This document shows, in pieces, positions 52,971 to 61,845 of a DNA stretch of 64,000 nt. The stretch spans positions 124,001 to 188,000 of the forward strand of contig NZ_JAAGNZ010000001.1 of assembly GCF_010747415.1 (NCBI RefSeq), given 5' to 3'. The stretch comes from Spirosoma agri. Its GTDB lineage: Bacteria > Bacteroidota > Bacteroidia > Cytophagales > Spirosomataceae. Made by a program: the position numbers and the translations under genes. The notes beneath the pieces are model-generated. The model was not told the DNA's origin and searched no databases. It saw only the letters and a program-made list of their open reading frames with translations. Numbering within the stretch: position 1 is the first letter of the stretch; each line of letters starts with the position of its first letter.

Positions 52971-54332
52971 ATGACTACGTACCTTGACGCTAACAAGCAG
53001 CGATTTCTGGATGAGCTTCTTGAATTGCTGCGTATTCCCTCTGTTTCAGCCGATTCCAACTTCAAAGGCGATGTTCGTCGAGCGGCCGAGTTTGTTAAAG
53101 AAAAACTAGCGGCTGCTGGTCTTGATAACGCCAGTCTGTACGAAACACCGGGCCATCCGGTCGTTTACGCCGAAAAACTTGTAGATGCCAGTCGTCCAAC
53201 CGTTCTGGTTTACGGGCACTATGACGTGCAACCCGCTGATCCGTATGAACTCTGGAACTCACCGCCTTTTGAGCCGACTATTCGTAACGAGCGCATCTAC
53301 GCGCGTGGTGCCTGCGATGATAAAGGTCAATTTTACATGCATATAAAGGCCATCGAAGCGATGATCGCTACCGACGGATTGCCTTGCAACGTGAAAGTGA
53401 TGATCGAAGGGGAAGAAGAGGTAGGTTCGGATCACCTCGGTACGTTTGTCGCCGAACATCGTGACATGCTCAAGGCCGACGTTATTTTGATTTCTGATAC
53501 GAGCATCATTTCGAACGAAACACCGTCGCTCGAAACCGGATTGCGGGGCCTCTCTTACGTGGAAGTAGAGGTGACAGGTCCCAATCGCGACCTCCACTCA
53601 GGCGTGTATGGTGGGGGTGTGGCCAATCCTGTCAATGTACTCTGTGAGATGATTGCCTCATTGCATGATGAATCCGGCCGCATTACGATTCCTGGTTTTT
53701 ACGACGATGTTGCTGACCTAAGCGATGCCGAACGGGCCGAATTAGCCAAAGCACCCTTCGTCCTGGAGGACTACAAGCAGGATCTGGGAATCAATGACGT
53801 GGCCGGAGAAATGGGTTATTCAACCAACGAACGAACCTCAATTCGTCCTACACTTGATGTGAATGGCATTTGGGGGGGGTACACGGGTGAGGGAGCTAAA
53901 ACGGTACTGCCATCAAAAGCATCGGCCAAGATTAGTATGCGGCTGGTGCCAAATCAGACACCCGACGAAATCACGGAGCTATTTACGAAGCACTTTACCG
54001 CCATTGCACCCGCCAGCGTTAGCGTCAAGGTGACACCGCATCATGGCGGACTACCCTATGTGACACCTGTAGATTCCGTAGAGTTCGAAGCCGCGAGCAA
54101 GGCGTTTGAAGATGCCTGGGGTAAAAAGCCGATTCCAACGCGGGGTGGTGGCAGCATTCCCATCGTTGCACTGTTCGAACGAGAATTAGGAATCAAGTCT
54201 ATTTTGATGGGCTTCGGATTGGATAGCGATGCGCTCCACTCACCCAACGAAAGCTATGGCCTGTTCAACTTTTATAAGGGAATAGAAACCATTCCTTATT
54301 TCTACAAAAATTACGCCGAGCTAAAACGATAA
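52971..54332 (+). CDS. M20-family dipeptidase
   Basis: A 453-residue zinc metallopeptidase of the M20A/M20F carnosinase-like group, acting on dipeptides. The metal ligands are in VYGHYDVQP (His and Asp), ARGACDDKG (bridging Asp), EGEEEVGS (catalytic Glu and Zn-binding Glu) and DALHSPNE. The internal dimerisation domain has NRDLHSGVYGGGVANPVNVL. No signal peptide is present, so it is cytoplasmic. It is monocistronic, with a hairpin downstream. Confidence 0.9.
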   Translation: MTTYLDANKQRFLDELLELLRIPSVSADSNFKGDVRRAAEFVKEKLAAAGLDNASLYETPGHPVVYAEKLVDASRPTVLVYGHYDVQPADPYELWNSPPFEPTIRNERIYARGACDDKGQFYMHIKAIEAMIATDGLPCNVKVMIEGEEEVGSDHLGTFVAEHRDMLKADVILISDTSIISNETPSLETGLRGLSYVEVEVTGPNRDLHSGVYGGGVANPVNVLCEMIASLHDESGRITIPGFYDDVADLSDAERAELAKAPFVLEDYKQDLGINDVAGEMGYSTNERTSIRPTLDVNGIWGGYTGEGAKTVLPSKASAKISMRLVPNQTPDEITELFTKHFTAIAPASVSVKVTPHHGGLPYVTPVDSVEFEAASKAFEDAWGKKPIPTRGGGSIPIVALFERELGIKSILMGFGLDSDALHSPNESYGLFNFYKGIETIPYFYKNYAELKR

Positions 54333-54349
54333 TCCTAACTCTGCTTTAC

Positions 54350-54378
54350 CCGACGCGGTTGTTTCAAAGCCGCGTCGG
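54350..54378 (+). terminator. Hairpin after the M20 dipeptidase
   Basis: CCGACGCGG and CCGCGTCGG form a 9-bp stem around an 11-base loop, 17 bp after the stop. The T-run is weak (TATTAATTG). Confidence 0.6.
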
Positions 54379-54397
54379 TATTAATTGCCCCTAGTCT

Positions 54398-55804
54398 ATG
54401 AAGAAAGCGCTACTAATTTTCCTGTTGAGTACTCTAATAGGAACCGTCACGTTTGCCCAGCAACCTGCTACACCAGCTAAAACAACCGCTCCTGCCGCTC
54501 GGACATTGACACCAGCGGAGCAAAAGCAAAAGGATAAAATAGACCGTGAAGTTCAGCGCGAACGGCAGATAAGGGCTGAGTGGGCCCAGAAACAGCGTGA
54601 GTACGAAGCGAAGCAGGCGGAGAAAGAACGTCAGAAGCAAGCTAAGAAAGCGGAAAAAGAGCGCCAGCAACAGGAAAAAGAATCAGGAAAATTGAGCCCG
54701 GCACCCGTCAGCGCACCACCAACGCCTGTAGCAGAGCCTGCATCGCCAACATCAACTCCTACGCCGACGGTCACGGAGCCAACGCGTAAGGAAAAGCGGG
54801 AAAAACGGAAAAAAGAGGAGGCTGAGAGACCTGCTCCCCCCGTTCAGGAGGCACCTAAAGAGGTAACACCGGCTGAACCGGCTCCTGTTTCCCCAGCTCC
54901 TGTTGAAAAGCCTAAAAAAGCAGAAAAACTACCACGTCCTAAGCGGGAGAAAAAGGCCGTAGTTCAATCGGTTGATTCTGTGGCTGCCCCGTCGATTGCC
55001 AGCGAGCCATCGATGTCCAGACCCCGTCGCGAGTTTTTACCGAAAGGGCATCTTTTCGAGCCAATTTTGCTTGATCCGCTCGAAGCACAAACGTACGGTA
55101 GCGTACTACCTGCCTATTATACCGACGGAGAGAAGTACAAAGGGAGTATTGTTCCGTTCGCGTTTGGATTTGCAAAGGCGTTTTATCGGCGGACGCCTGA
55201 ACCCGGCCGTTCATCGGAATGGGTGCTTGATCTGGCTTCGTTTACTCAGTTTGAAGCTTATCATGATAATAAGCTGAACAAAGCGCGTCGGCAGATCATG
55301 AACAACGATTATAAGATCAGCATTATTTATAATGTCCGGCGGGGAGCCAACAACTACCGCTTCCGGGTCTATCACATCTCGTCGCACCTGGGTGATGATT
55401 ACATCTACCGCAACAATATCACAGCGCCGACGCCCAACTCGGTCAACTACGAACAGCTGGACGCGACGTACAGCCGGAACGTGAACAACTGGCGGCTGTA
55501 TGGGGGGGCTGGTATTGTACTCCGCAAATCAGAAGAACGCAAGCTGCTGAGTGCCCAGCTTGGCGCGTTCTACAAAAAACCATCCGATAAGGCGGCTCGT
55601 CTGGTTGGTGGGGCTGACATTAAATTCTGGCAACAGACCGGCTTCCGGCCCGGCATTCATGCGGGTATCGGCATTGAGTTAGGACGGACGCAGAATAATC
55701 TGACGTTCCTGCTCGAAGGCTATTCCGGATTCCGACCCTACAGCCAGTACGAGAACCAGCAGGTTAACTGGGTCGGTATCGGCCTGTATCTGAACCCGTT
55801 TTGA
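54398..55804 (+). CDS. Exported protein with charged proline-rich linker and DUF1207-like C-terminus
   Basis: A 468-residue envelope protein. A signal peptide (about 1-20, ending TFAQ) is followed by a highly charged, probably coiled-coil stretch (about 40-95) and a Pro/Ala/Glu/Lys-rich linker (about 96-200) with repeated TPVAEP-like and APV-like units. From about 215 a beta-rich region begins (FEPILLDPLEAQTYGSVLPA) that resembles DUF1207. Its end VNWVGIGLYLNPF looks like a closing outer-membrane beta strand. The linker would let the barrel reach across or bind the cell wall. Function is unknown. Confidence 0.6.
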   Translation: MKKALLIFLLSTLIGTVTFAQQPATPAKTTAPAARTLTPAEQKQKDKIDREVQRERQIRAEWAQKQREYEAKQAEKERQKQAKKAEKERQQQEKESGKLSPAPVSAPPTPVAEPASPTSTPTPTVTEPTRKEKREKRKKEEAERPAPPVQEAPKEVTPAEPAPVSPAPVEKPKKAEKLPRPKREKKAVVQSVDSVAAPSIASEPSMSRPRREFLPKGHLFEPILLDPLEAQTYGSVLPAYYTDGEKYKGSIVPFAFGFAKAFYRRTPEPGRSSEWVLDLASFTQFEAYHDNKLNKARRQIMNNDYKISIIYNVRRGANNYRFRVYHISSHLGDDYIYRNNITAPTPNSVNYEQLDATYSRNVNNWRLYGGAGIVLRKSEERKLLSAQLGAFYKKPSDKAARLVGGADIKFWQQTGFRPGIHAGIGIELGRTQNNLTFLLEGYSGFRPYSQYENQQVNWVGIGLYLNPF

Positions 55805-55896
55805 TCGATTTAGGGAGAAGGTCAGCTTCCCGAAAGTTCAGAGCTTTGGAAAAGTTCTAAAGCTATTGACGTTTCTTTTGCCTTTTGTTTTATCGT

Positions 55897-57237
55897 ATGG
55901 ATTTATCAGCATTAACGGCTATATCACCCGTTGACGGTCGTTATCGGCGTCAGGTTGATGGGTTGGCTCCTTATTTCTCAGAACTTGGTCTTATTCATTA
56001 CCGGGTTCGTATTGAGATCGAATACTTTATCGCGCTTTGTGAATGGCCAATTCCCCAACTGGCGGGTGTTGAACCTGCGCAATTTCCTGCACTTCGTGCT
56101 TTGTACGAAAACTTTACAGAAGCCGATGCCTTACGCATTAAAGACATTGAGAAAACAACCAATCACGATGTAAAGGCCGTCGAGTATTTCATCAAAGAAA
56201 AGCTAAAAGGATCGCCCGTAGAGCCGTATCTGGAGTTTGTCCACTTCGGCCTAACATCGCAGGATATTAATAATACCGCTGTGCCGCTCCTGCTGGACGA
56301 TGCCCTCGAAACAGAGATTCTTCCGCTATATCGTCAGGTGTTTGTTCGCTTACAGCAGTTAGCGGAGCAGTGGGGTGACATACCTATGCTGGCAAAGACA
56401 CATGGTCAGCCCGCATCGCCAACGCGGCTGGGAAAGGAGTTGATGGTGTTTGTCGAGCGCGTTGAAAAACAACTGCATTTATTGGCCGACATTCCAACGG
56501 CTGCTAAATTCGGGGGAGCAACCGGCAACTTCAACGCTCATGTGGTGGCGTATCCGAACGAAGACTGGAAAAAATTTGGTGATGCTTTTGTTGAAGGGCT
56601 GGGTATGGTGCGTAGCCAGTTTACAACGCAGATCGAGCATTATGACATGCTGGCGGCTACGCTGGATGCGTTTAAACGGCTGAACACGATTCTGATCGAT
56701 CTGGATCGTGATATCTGGACGTACGTGTCCATGAATTACTTCAAGCAACGGCTCAAGGAAGGTGAAGTAGGCTCGTCGGCAATGCCGCACAAAGTCAATC
56801 CCATCGATTTCGAAAATTCGGAAGGGAATCTGGGTATCGCCAACGCCTTGTTTGAACACCTTTCGGGGAAGTTGCCGATCTCGCGACTGCAACGGGATTT
56901 GACTGATTCGACCGTGTTGAGAAGCCTTGGTGTTCCGTTTGCCCATTCCGTCATTGCGCTTAAATCGTTGCTGAAGGGGCTGGACAAACTTGAACTCAAT
57001 CCGACTGCTATTCACAACGACCTTGACGATAACTGGGCAGTCGTAGCGGAAGGAATTCAGACCATTCTTCGGCGCGAAGGCTATCCGCAACCGTATGAAG
57101 CGCTGAAAGCCCTGACCCGCACGAACCAGAAAATTACGGCTGATACCATCAAGACGTTTATCGATGAGTTGAACGTCTCCGATTCGGTAAAGACTGAACT
57201 ACGGGCGATCACCCCCTTTAGCTACACCGGCTTGTAG
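55897..57237 (+). CDS. purB: Adenylosuccinate lyase
   Basis: A 446-residue lyase used twice in purine synthesis, releasing fumarate from SAICAR and from adenylosuccinate. The fumarase-superfamily signature is SSAMPHKVNPIDFENSEGN. TTNHDVKAVEYFIKEKL, HFGLTSQDINNTAVPL and KTHGQPASPTRLGKE hold the catalytic histidines. It is the longer E. coli-like type. The frame opens at 55885, but the ATG at 55897 (MDLSALTAISPVDGRY) is the family start. A two-way terminator is shared with proC. Confidence 0.95.
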   Translation: MDLSALTAISPVDGRYRRQVDGLAPYFSELGLIHYRVRIEIEYFIALCEWPIPQLAGVEPAQFPALRALYENFTEADALRIKDIEKTTNHDVKAVEYFIKEKLKGSPVEPYLEFVHFGLTSQDINNTAVPLLLDDALETEILPLYRQVFVRLQQLAEQWGDIPMLAKTHGQPASPTRLGKELMVFVERVEKQLHLLADIPTAAKFGGATGNFNAHVVAYPNEDWKKFGDAFVEGLGMVRSQFTTQIEHYDMLAATLDAFKRLNTILIDLDRDIWTYVSMNYFKQRLKEGEVGSSAMPHKVNPIDFENSEGNLGIANALFEHLSGKLPISRLQRDLTDSTVLRSLGVPFAHSVIALKSLLKGLDKLELNPTAIHNDLDDNWAVVAEGIQTILRREGYPQPYEALKALTRTNQKITADTIKTFIDELNVSDSVKTELRAITPFSYTGL

Positions 57238-57267
57238 ATCCGGTCGGCTAGTTATTCTCCGATTTCA

Positions 57268-57297
57268 AGACGGGCCAAACCGAAGTTTGGCCCGTCT
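57268..57297. terminator. Bidirectional terminator between purB and proC
   Basis: AGACGGGCCAAAC (57268-57280) pairs exactly with 57285-57297 around a CGAA tetraloop. It lies between the purB stop (57237) and the converging proC stop (57304). The T-run is short. Confidence 0.7.
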
Positions 57298-57303
57298 GTT
57301 GTA

Positions 57304-58107
57304 TTAGCCTTTTGAGAGTTCGGTGGCTCTGATCTGGGCTGCTTTGATTCCGGTAACGAGCGTATCGGACAGTCCACCGCTTTCAAATTCGCGCAAAGCA
57401 GCCTCAGTAGTACCTCCTTTTGATGCCACCGCTTTGATAAGATCGTCCAGCGATTTGTCCGCATTGTTGATCAGGTGGTAAGCGCCCAGCATTGTCTGCT
57501 TCACCAGTAATCCGGAAACGGCGTCGTCAAAACCCATTTGCTTACCTGCTTCGATCATGGCTTTCACGACATAGTAGAAATAGGCAGGACCACTACCGCT
57601 TAGGGCCGTTACGGCATCCAGCATCGCTTCGTCTTCCAGAAAGATAGACCGTCCCGTAGCGTTGATGAGGTTTTCGACCCGGCGCAAACTGCTCGAATCA
57701 ACCTCTTTAGCTGCGGTAAAACCAGTGATGCCCATACCCAGCATGGCTGGCGTGTTAGGCATGGCGCGTACTACAAGAGGATGGTCGAGTTTTTCCTGGA
57801 TCTGGGCGATGGGAATGCCCGCCATAATGGATAGCACAATTTGTTTTGGCTGTATCACATCCCGCAATGCTTCATATACACCATTGAAGTCCTGCGGTTT
57901 TACCGAAAGGATAACTAAGTCGGTCTGGCCAACATGGGCGCCGATGGTATCGACAACGACACCCGCTTTTTCCAGTTTCAGTGATTCAGAACGATCGGCG
58001 CTTTTTTCGATCAGTAGGAGGTCGTCTTTTTTTACCAGATCATATTGCAGAAACGACTTGGCAAAGGCCATACCCATGTTGCCGCAACCAACGATAGCAA
58101 TTTTCAT
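57304..58107 (-). CDS. proC: Pyrroline-5-carboxylate reductase
   Basis: A 267-residue NAD(P)H-dependent enzyme for the last step of proline synthesis. The Rossmann motif is IVGCGNMGMAFAKSFL at the N-terminus. VVRAMPNTPAMLGMGITGF and the C-terminal signature DAVTALSGSGPAYFYYVVKA (quoted within 20 residues) are diagnostic. It is monocistronic, converging with purB. Confidence 0.95.
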   Translation of the reverse strand: MKIAIVGCGNMGMAFAKSFLQYDLVKKDDLLLIEKSADRSESLKLEKAGVVVDTIGAHVGQTDLVILSVKPQDFNGVYEALRDVIQPKQIVLSIMAGIPIAQIQEKLDHPLVVRAMPNTPAMLGMGITGFTAAKEVDSSSLRRVENLINATGRSIFLEDEAMLDAVTALSGSGPAYFYYVVKAMIEAGKQMGFDDAVSGLLVKQTMLGAYHLINNADKSLDDLIKAVASKGGTTEAALREFESGGLSDTLVTGIKAAQIRATELSKG

Positions 58108-58193
58108 TTTTTCACTGAGTGAGTGTGCAAATTAGTAGAGTAGCGCGTGATGAAGTAGTGTTTTCGAGGTGTTGCCGGTCGGACAAAGAAAAA

Positions 58194-58215
58194 GGTCAGG
58201 CTGTTACACCTGACC
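58194..58215 (-). terminator. Terminator of the TlpA-like gene
   Basis: On the minus strand GGTCAGG and CCTGACC form a 7-bp stem around an 8-base loop, followed by a T-run. It lies 28 bp past the stop codon of the TlpA-like gene. Confidence 0.7.
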
Positions 58216-58242
58216 CTACAAAACTACAAACTTGTCTTTAAC

Positions 58243-59379
58243 CTATTGCCCCCCTTTCAGGATTTCATCGAGTTTCTGCTCCAATGCATCCCCCCGCAGG
58301 TTTTTGGCAATGATTTTCCCTTCTTTATCAAGCAGAAAGGTAGCTGGAATCGCCTGAACACCGTATTGCTGAGCGGCTGCCGATTGCCAGTATTTTAGGT
58401 CAGAAACGTGCGTCCAGGTCAGGTTATCGTTGCGAATGGCTTTGGTCCAGTTGCCTTTGGTCTGATCGAGCGAAACGCTGTAGATGGCAAAACCCTTGTC
58501 TTTGTACTTGTTATACATCCGGACAACGTTCGGGTTTTCCATTCGGCAGGGTCCACACCACGACGCCCAGAAATCAAGCAGAACGTACTTGCCTCGTAGC
58601 GACGATAGGGGAACCGGTGTGCCTGTCGTATCAGTAAGTGCAATTTCGGGAGCCTGCGAACCGACCATCACACCTTTGATCCGGGTAACGCGGCCAATCA
58701 GCGATTTTGCGTGGGGGCTGTTCGGATTCTCTTTCTCGAAGCGTTGTGCCAGTGCATCGTAGGTTGCAAAATCAGTATCGATATTGATGAAATTCAGCGC
58801 AAACAACGATACAAGCGACGTTCCCATTTCGGGCAGTATCGCTTTTACTTTGTTAACCACATCCTGTTCCGCCGTCTGGTACTCCTGCTCGATCTGCGCA
58901 ATTCGTTTGCTATCCTTCTTCTCGGTCGCGGTTGCCACCTGCTTGTTCCAGTTAGCAACCCGCTTTTCCATATCCGTCCGTAACGCTGACAGCTTTTCGT
59001 AGTACTCCATGTTTTTGGAGCCGGTTATAGTTGCCGCACCGGTCTGCCCGGTTTTGGCATCCATCCGATAACCGTCTGCCGTCACCATGAGTGTTTCCCC
59101 ACCTTCAACCAGCAGCGCCAGTTTTTGACCACCGCCAACGTTCAGGACAAATACTTCCCCGCCATCAGCTACTTTACCGTTCAGCGTGAAGGTGTTGCCT
59201 GCCTGCACTTTGGTCGAGTCTACTTTGCGGGTTGGCTGTGAGTTGGTTTCCAGATAGACGTAGCTTCCCGGCGTAGCCGTTTTGATCTTGCCCGTTACTG
59301 TGAACGGCTTTGTCGTTTGTGCATTGGCCGAGAAACTGATGACCAGAAAGCCAGCTACGCTCAAAAACAGGTTTTTCAT
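58243..59379 (-). CDS. Thiol-disulfide oxidoreductase, TlpA/ResA-like
   Basis: A 378-residue periplasmic protein. A signal peptide (about 1-20, ending ANAQ) leads to a DUF4369-type beta domain (about 25-125). A helical stretch follows, then a thioredoxin domain with the CxxC in FWASWCGPCR near residue 277. Such proteins in Bacteroidota reduce or oxidise disulfides of exported proteins. The last bases of gatB overlap its start codon (ATGA at 59376-59379), so the two are translationally coupled. Confidence 0.85.
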   Translation of the reverse strand: MKNLFLSVAGFLVISFSANAQTTKPFTVTGKIKTATPGSYVYLETNSQPTRKVDSTKVQAGNTFTLNGKVADGGEVFVLNVGGGQKLALLVEGGETLMVTADGYRMDAKTGQTGAATITGSKNMEYYEKLSALRTDMEKRVANWNKQVATATEKKDSKRIAQIEQEYQTAEQDVVNKVKAILPEMGTSLVSLFALNFINIDTDFATYDALAQRFEKENPNSPHAKSLIGRVTRIKGVMVGSQAPEIALTDTTGTPVPLSSLRGKYVLLDFWASWCGPCRMENPNVVRMYNKYKDKGFAIYSVSLDQTKGNWTKAIRNDNLTWTHVSDLKYWQSAAAQQYGVQAIPATFLLDKEGKIIAKNLRGDALEQKLDEILKGGQ

Positions 59380-60881
59380 GTTGCTTGTAGTGTCTTCGTT
59401 ATTAATTCATTCACCAATTTAGGATCGGCCGAACCTTTCGATTTTTTCATTACCTCGCCGACAAACATACCCAGCAAATTCTTCTTTCCCTTCTGGTATT
59501 GAGCTACTTTGTCAGGCCAGGCAGCCAGTACTTCTTCTACCAACGATTGCAACGCATCCGTATTGCGATTCTGTACCAAACCATGCGTTTTGGCCAGTTC
59601 AGCGGCTGAATGGTCAGGCTGGGCGATCATCAGGGTAAAGACCTGTTGCGCAGCCGTCTGGCTCACCACACCGTCATCAATCAACGTAATGAGCGAAGCC
59701 AACCGGTCAGACGAAATTGGAAACTGACGGTCACGAATTGTTTTTTCGTTAAGCTGCCCTTTCACCGCCCCCATGATCCAGTTGGATGCTGCTTTGTAAT
59801 TAGAAGTATGGCTGCAGACAGCTTCGTAATAGTCAGCCAGTTCTTTCGAATCTGTCAAAAGGGCCGCGTCGTAATCAGGCAAGCCATAATGAGTGATGAA
59901 TTTCTGGTACAGTTCAGTTGGCAGAATGGGCATCTGCGACTGAATGGTCGCTAACCAGTCGTCCGAAATGTGTACGGGTGTAAGATCGGGATCGGGAAAA
60001 TACCGATAGTCATTCATCGTCTCTTTCTCGCGCATGGCAAAACTAAGGCCGGTTGCTGCGTCGAATGTGCGGGTCTCCTGTGTAATTCGCCCACCGGATT
60101 CAGTAACCTCGACCTGCCGTTTAAATTCGCTATCGACTGCCCGCATCACATTCCGGATAGAGTTCAGGTTCTTCACTTCCACCTTCGTCCCCAGATTAGT
60201 CGCACCTTTGGGCCGGATGGAAACGTTGACATCGCACCGCAACGATCCTTCCTCCATATTGCCATCGCAAATGTCCAGATAACGAACCAGCCGACGTACT
60301 TCGGTCAGGTATTGCCCGGCTTCATCGGCTGTGCGAATAGTGGGGTCGGTTACCATCTCGATCAGGGGTGTACCAGCACGATTGTAGTCAAGCTGAGTAG
60401 CCCATTCATCCCCATCGTGAATCGACTTGCCGGCATCTTCTTCGAGATGAATATGGTGTAGCTGAATCGTCGTTTGATAGGACTGTCCTGTTTCCGGGTC
60501 TTTCGCCTTTATCGGAATACCGCCACCCACGCAGATCGGCCCTTTATCCTGCGAAAGCTGATACCCTTTGGGCAGATCAGGATAAAAATAATTTTTTCGG
60601 GCGAAAACATTGTGGCGGGTAATTTCACTACCGCAGGCCAGCCCCATACGGATGGCATACTCAACGGCTTTACGATTCAGCTTGGGGAGTGTGCCAGGAT
60701 GGGCCAGCGTGATGACACTTATGTTTGTATTCGGCTCAGCGCCAAACGCGTTTGCGTCGGCCGCAAAAATTTTGCTTTGGGTCAGCAGCTGGCAGTGCAC
60801 TTCCAATCCAATTACGGCTTCGTATTGGACTCCGTTTGGCTGCGCCAGCACCTCCGGCGAAGAATTCTCTTCGGCTACCAT
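59376..60881 (-). CDS. gatB: Aspartyl/glutamyl-tRNA amidotransferase subunit B
   Basis: The tRNA-binding subunit of GatCAB, which turns Glu-tRNA-Gln (and Asp-tRNA-Asn) into the amidated form. At 501 residues it has the family length. The N-terminal kinase-like domain shows EAVIGLEVHCQL, LAHPGTLPKLNRKAVEYAI and the KNYFYPDLPKGYQLSQ motif. The EEGSLRCDVNVSIRPKG stretch follows, and the C-terminal YqeY-like domain ends GEVMKKSKGSADPKLVNELI. No gatA or gatC is nearby. Its stop overlaps the TlpA-like start by 4 bp, an unusual gene partner. Confidence 0.95.
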   Translation of the reverse strand: MVAEENSSPEVLAQPNGVQYEAVIGLEVHCQLLTQSKIFAADANAFGAEPNTNISVITLAHPGTLPKLNRKAVEYAIRMGLACGSEITRHNVFARKNYFYPDLPKGYQLSQDKGPICVGGGIPIKAKDPETGQSYQTTIQLHHIHLEEDAGKSIHDGDEWATQLDYNRAGTPLIEMVTDPTIRTADEAGQYLTEVRRLVRYLDICDGNMEEGSLRCDVNVSIRPKGATNLGTKVEVKNLNSIRNVMRAVDSEFKRQVEVTESGGRITQETRTFDAATGLSFAMREKETMNDYRYFPDPDLTPVHISDDWLATIQSQMPILPTELYQKFITHYGLPDYDAALLTDSKELADYYEAVCSHTSNYKAASNWIMGAVKGQLNEKTIRDRQFPISSDRLASLITLIDDGVVSQTAAQQVFTLMIAQPDHSAAELAKTHGLVQNRNTDALQSLVEEVLAAWPDKVAQYQKGKKNLLGMFVGEVMKKSKGSADPKLVNELITKTLQAT

Positions 60882-60905
60882 TGACAGAAACTATATGATT
60901 CATAG

Positions 60906-60939
60906 CAAAGATAGCGAAAAGGCGCGCAGGGCTACGCAA
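60906..60939 (-). promoter_or_regulatory. Possible promoter of gatB
   Basis: On the minus strand TTG (60939-60937) and TATCTTTG (60913-60906) are 23 bp apart. The -7 box ends 24 bp before the gatB ATG. The -33 part overlaps an inverted repeat. Confidence 0.35.
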
Positions 60940-60971
60940 TAGCCTTATCATTCCTTTGAGAAGGCTATTGC
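60936..60971. repeat. 11-bp perfect inverted repeat between crtB and gatB
   Basis: GCAATAGCCTT (60936-60946) pairs with 60961-60971 around a 14-base loop. It lies just 6 bp past the crtB stop codon. No T-run is present. Confidence 0.5.
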
Positions 60972-60977
60972 ACTAAT

Positions 60978-61814
60978 TTAGATTACGTTCAGCCGAAACT
61001 TCAGATAGGTTTGTGCTAATAACGCAAATTTCTGCGGGTTTGGCACCCGAATGCGCTCATTCTGAATCCGGGAAGCAGGGAGCTGCTTAATTTTATTGAA
61101 GAGGGTCTGGTAATAGGCGTAGGCCAGATAAACACCGAGTTTGGCACCCCTTGGCAGATTCATGATACCTCTGTAAGCATCATCGAAGTCGCGCTGGATG
61201 TCTTTCTCGATGAGTTGCTTTGCATCGATGCCAAATTCATTGAAATCGACGCCAGGAAAATACGTACGTCCCCTGTCGACAAAATCGCTTTTTAGATCAC
61301 GTAAAAAATTAACTTTCTGAAAAGCAGCACCGAGTTTTCGGGCTGGTTCGCATAACCGATCGAATTCGCTGCGATCGCCTTCGCAAAAAACCCGAAGGCA
61401 CATCAGGCCCACGACTTCGGCGGAACCATAGATGTATTCATTATAACCCGCAGCATCGTAGTCCTGAAAATGCAGGTCCATTTCCATGCTCTTTAAAAAG
61501 GACTCGATCAGTTCATGTTCAATTTTGTACTGCCTAACAACGAGCTGGAACGATTGTAATATTGGATTGAGGCTAATTCCTTCTTCGATGGCCTGGTATG
61601 TATCGTGCTTAAAACGAGCTAGTAACGTCTTTTTGTCATACTCATGGAACGTGTCTACAATCTCATCGGCGTACCGAACGAACCCGTAGATGGCGTAGAT
61701 CGGCAAGTGAAACTTACTGTCCAGTGTTTTGATACCTAAGGTAAACGACGTACTGTAATGCTCTGTAATTAGTTTACTACATTTCAGTGCGGTTGTGTTG
61801 AACAACGCCATCAT
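60978..61814 (-). CDS. crtB: Phytoene synthase
   Basis: A 278-residue prenyl condensing enzyme that joins two geranylgeranyl diphosphates to phytoene. The aspartate-rich motifs are YADEIVDTF (first) and DLKSDFVDRGR (second). The helix AFQKVNFLRD and GSAEVVGLMCLRVF are typical of CrtB and squalene synthase-like enzymes. It lies 31 bp downstream of crtI, so the two form an operon for the lycopene backbone. Two consecutive ATGs (61814 and 61811) can start it. Confidence 0.92.
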   Translation of the reverse strand: MMALFNTTALKCSKLITEHYSTSFTLGIKTLDSKFHLPIYAIYGFVRYADEIVDTFHEYDKKTLLARFKHDTYQAIEEGISLNPILQSFQLVVRQYKIEHELIESFLKSMEMDLHFQDYDAAGYNEYIYGSAEVVGLMCLRVFCEGDRSEFDRLCEPARKLGAAFQKVNFLRDLKSDFVDRGRTYFPGVDFNEFGIDAKQLIEKDIQRDFDDAYRGIMNLPRGAKLGVYLAYAYYQTLFNKIKQLPASRIQNERIRVPNPQKFALLAQTYLKFRLNVI

Positions 61815-61845
61815 AGGAGAAAAAGGAAGAGGTTAGTTCCGTAAG

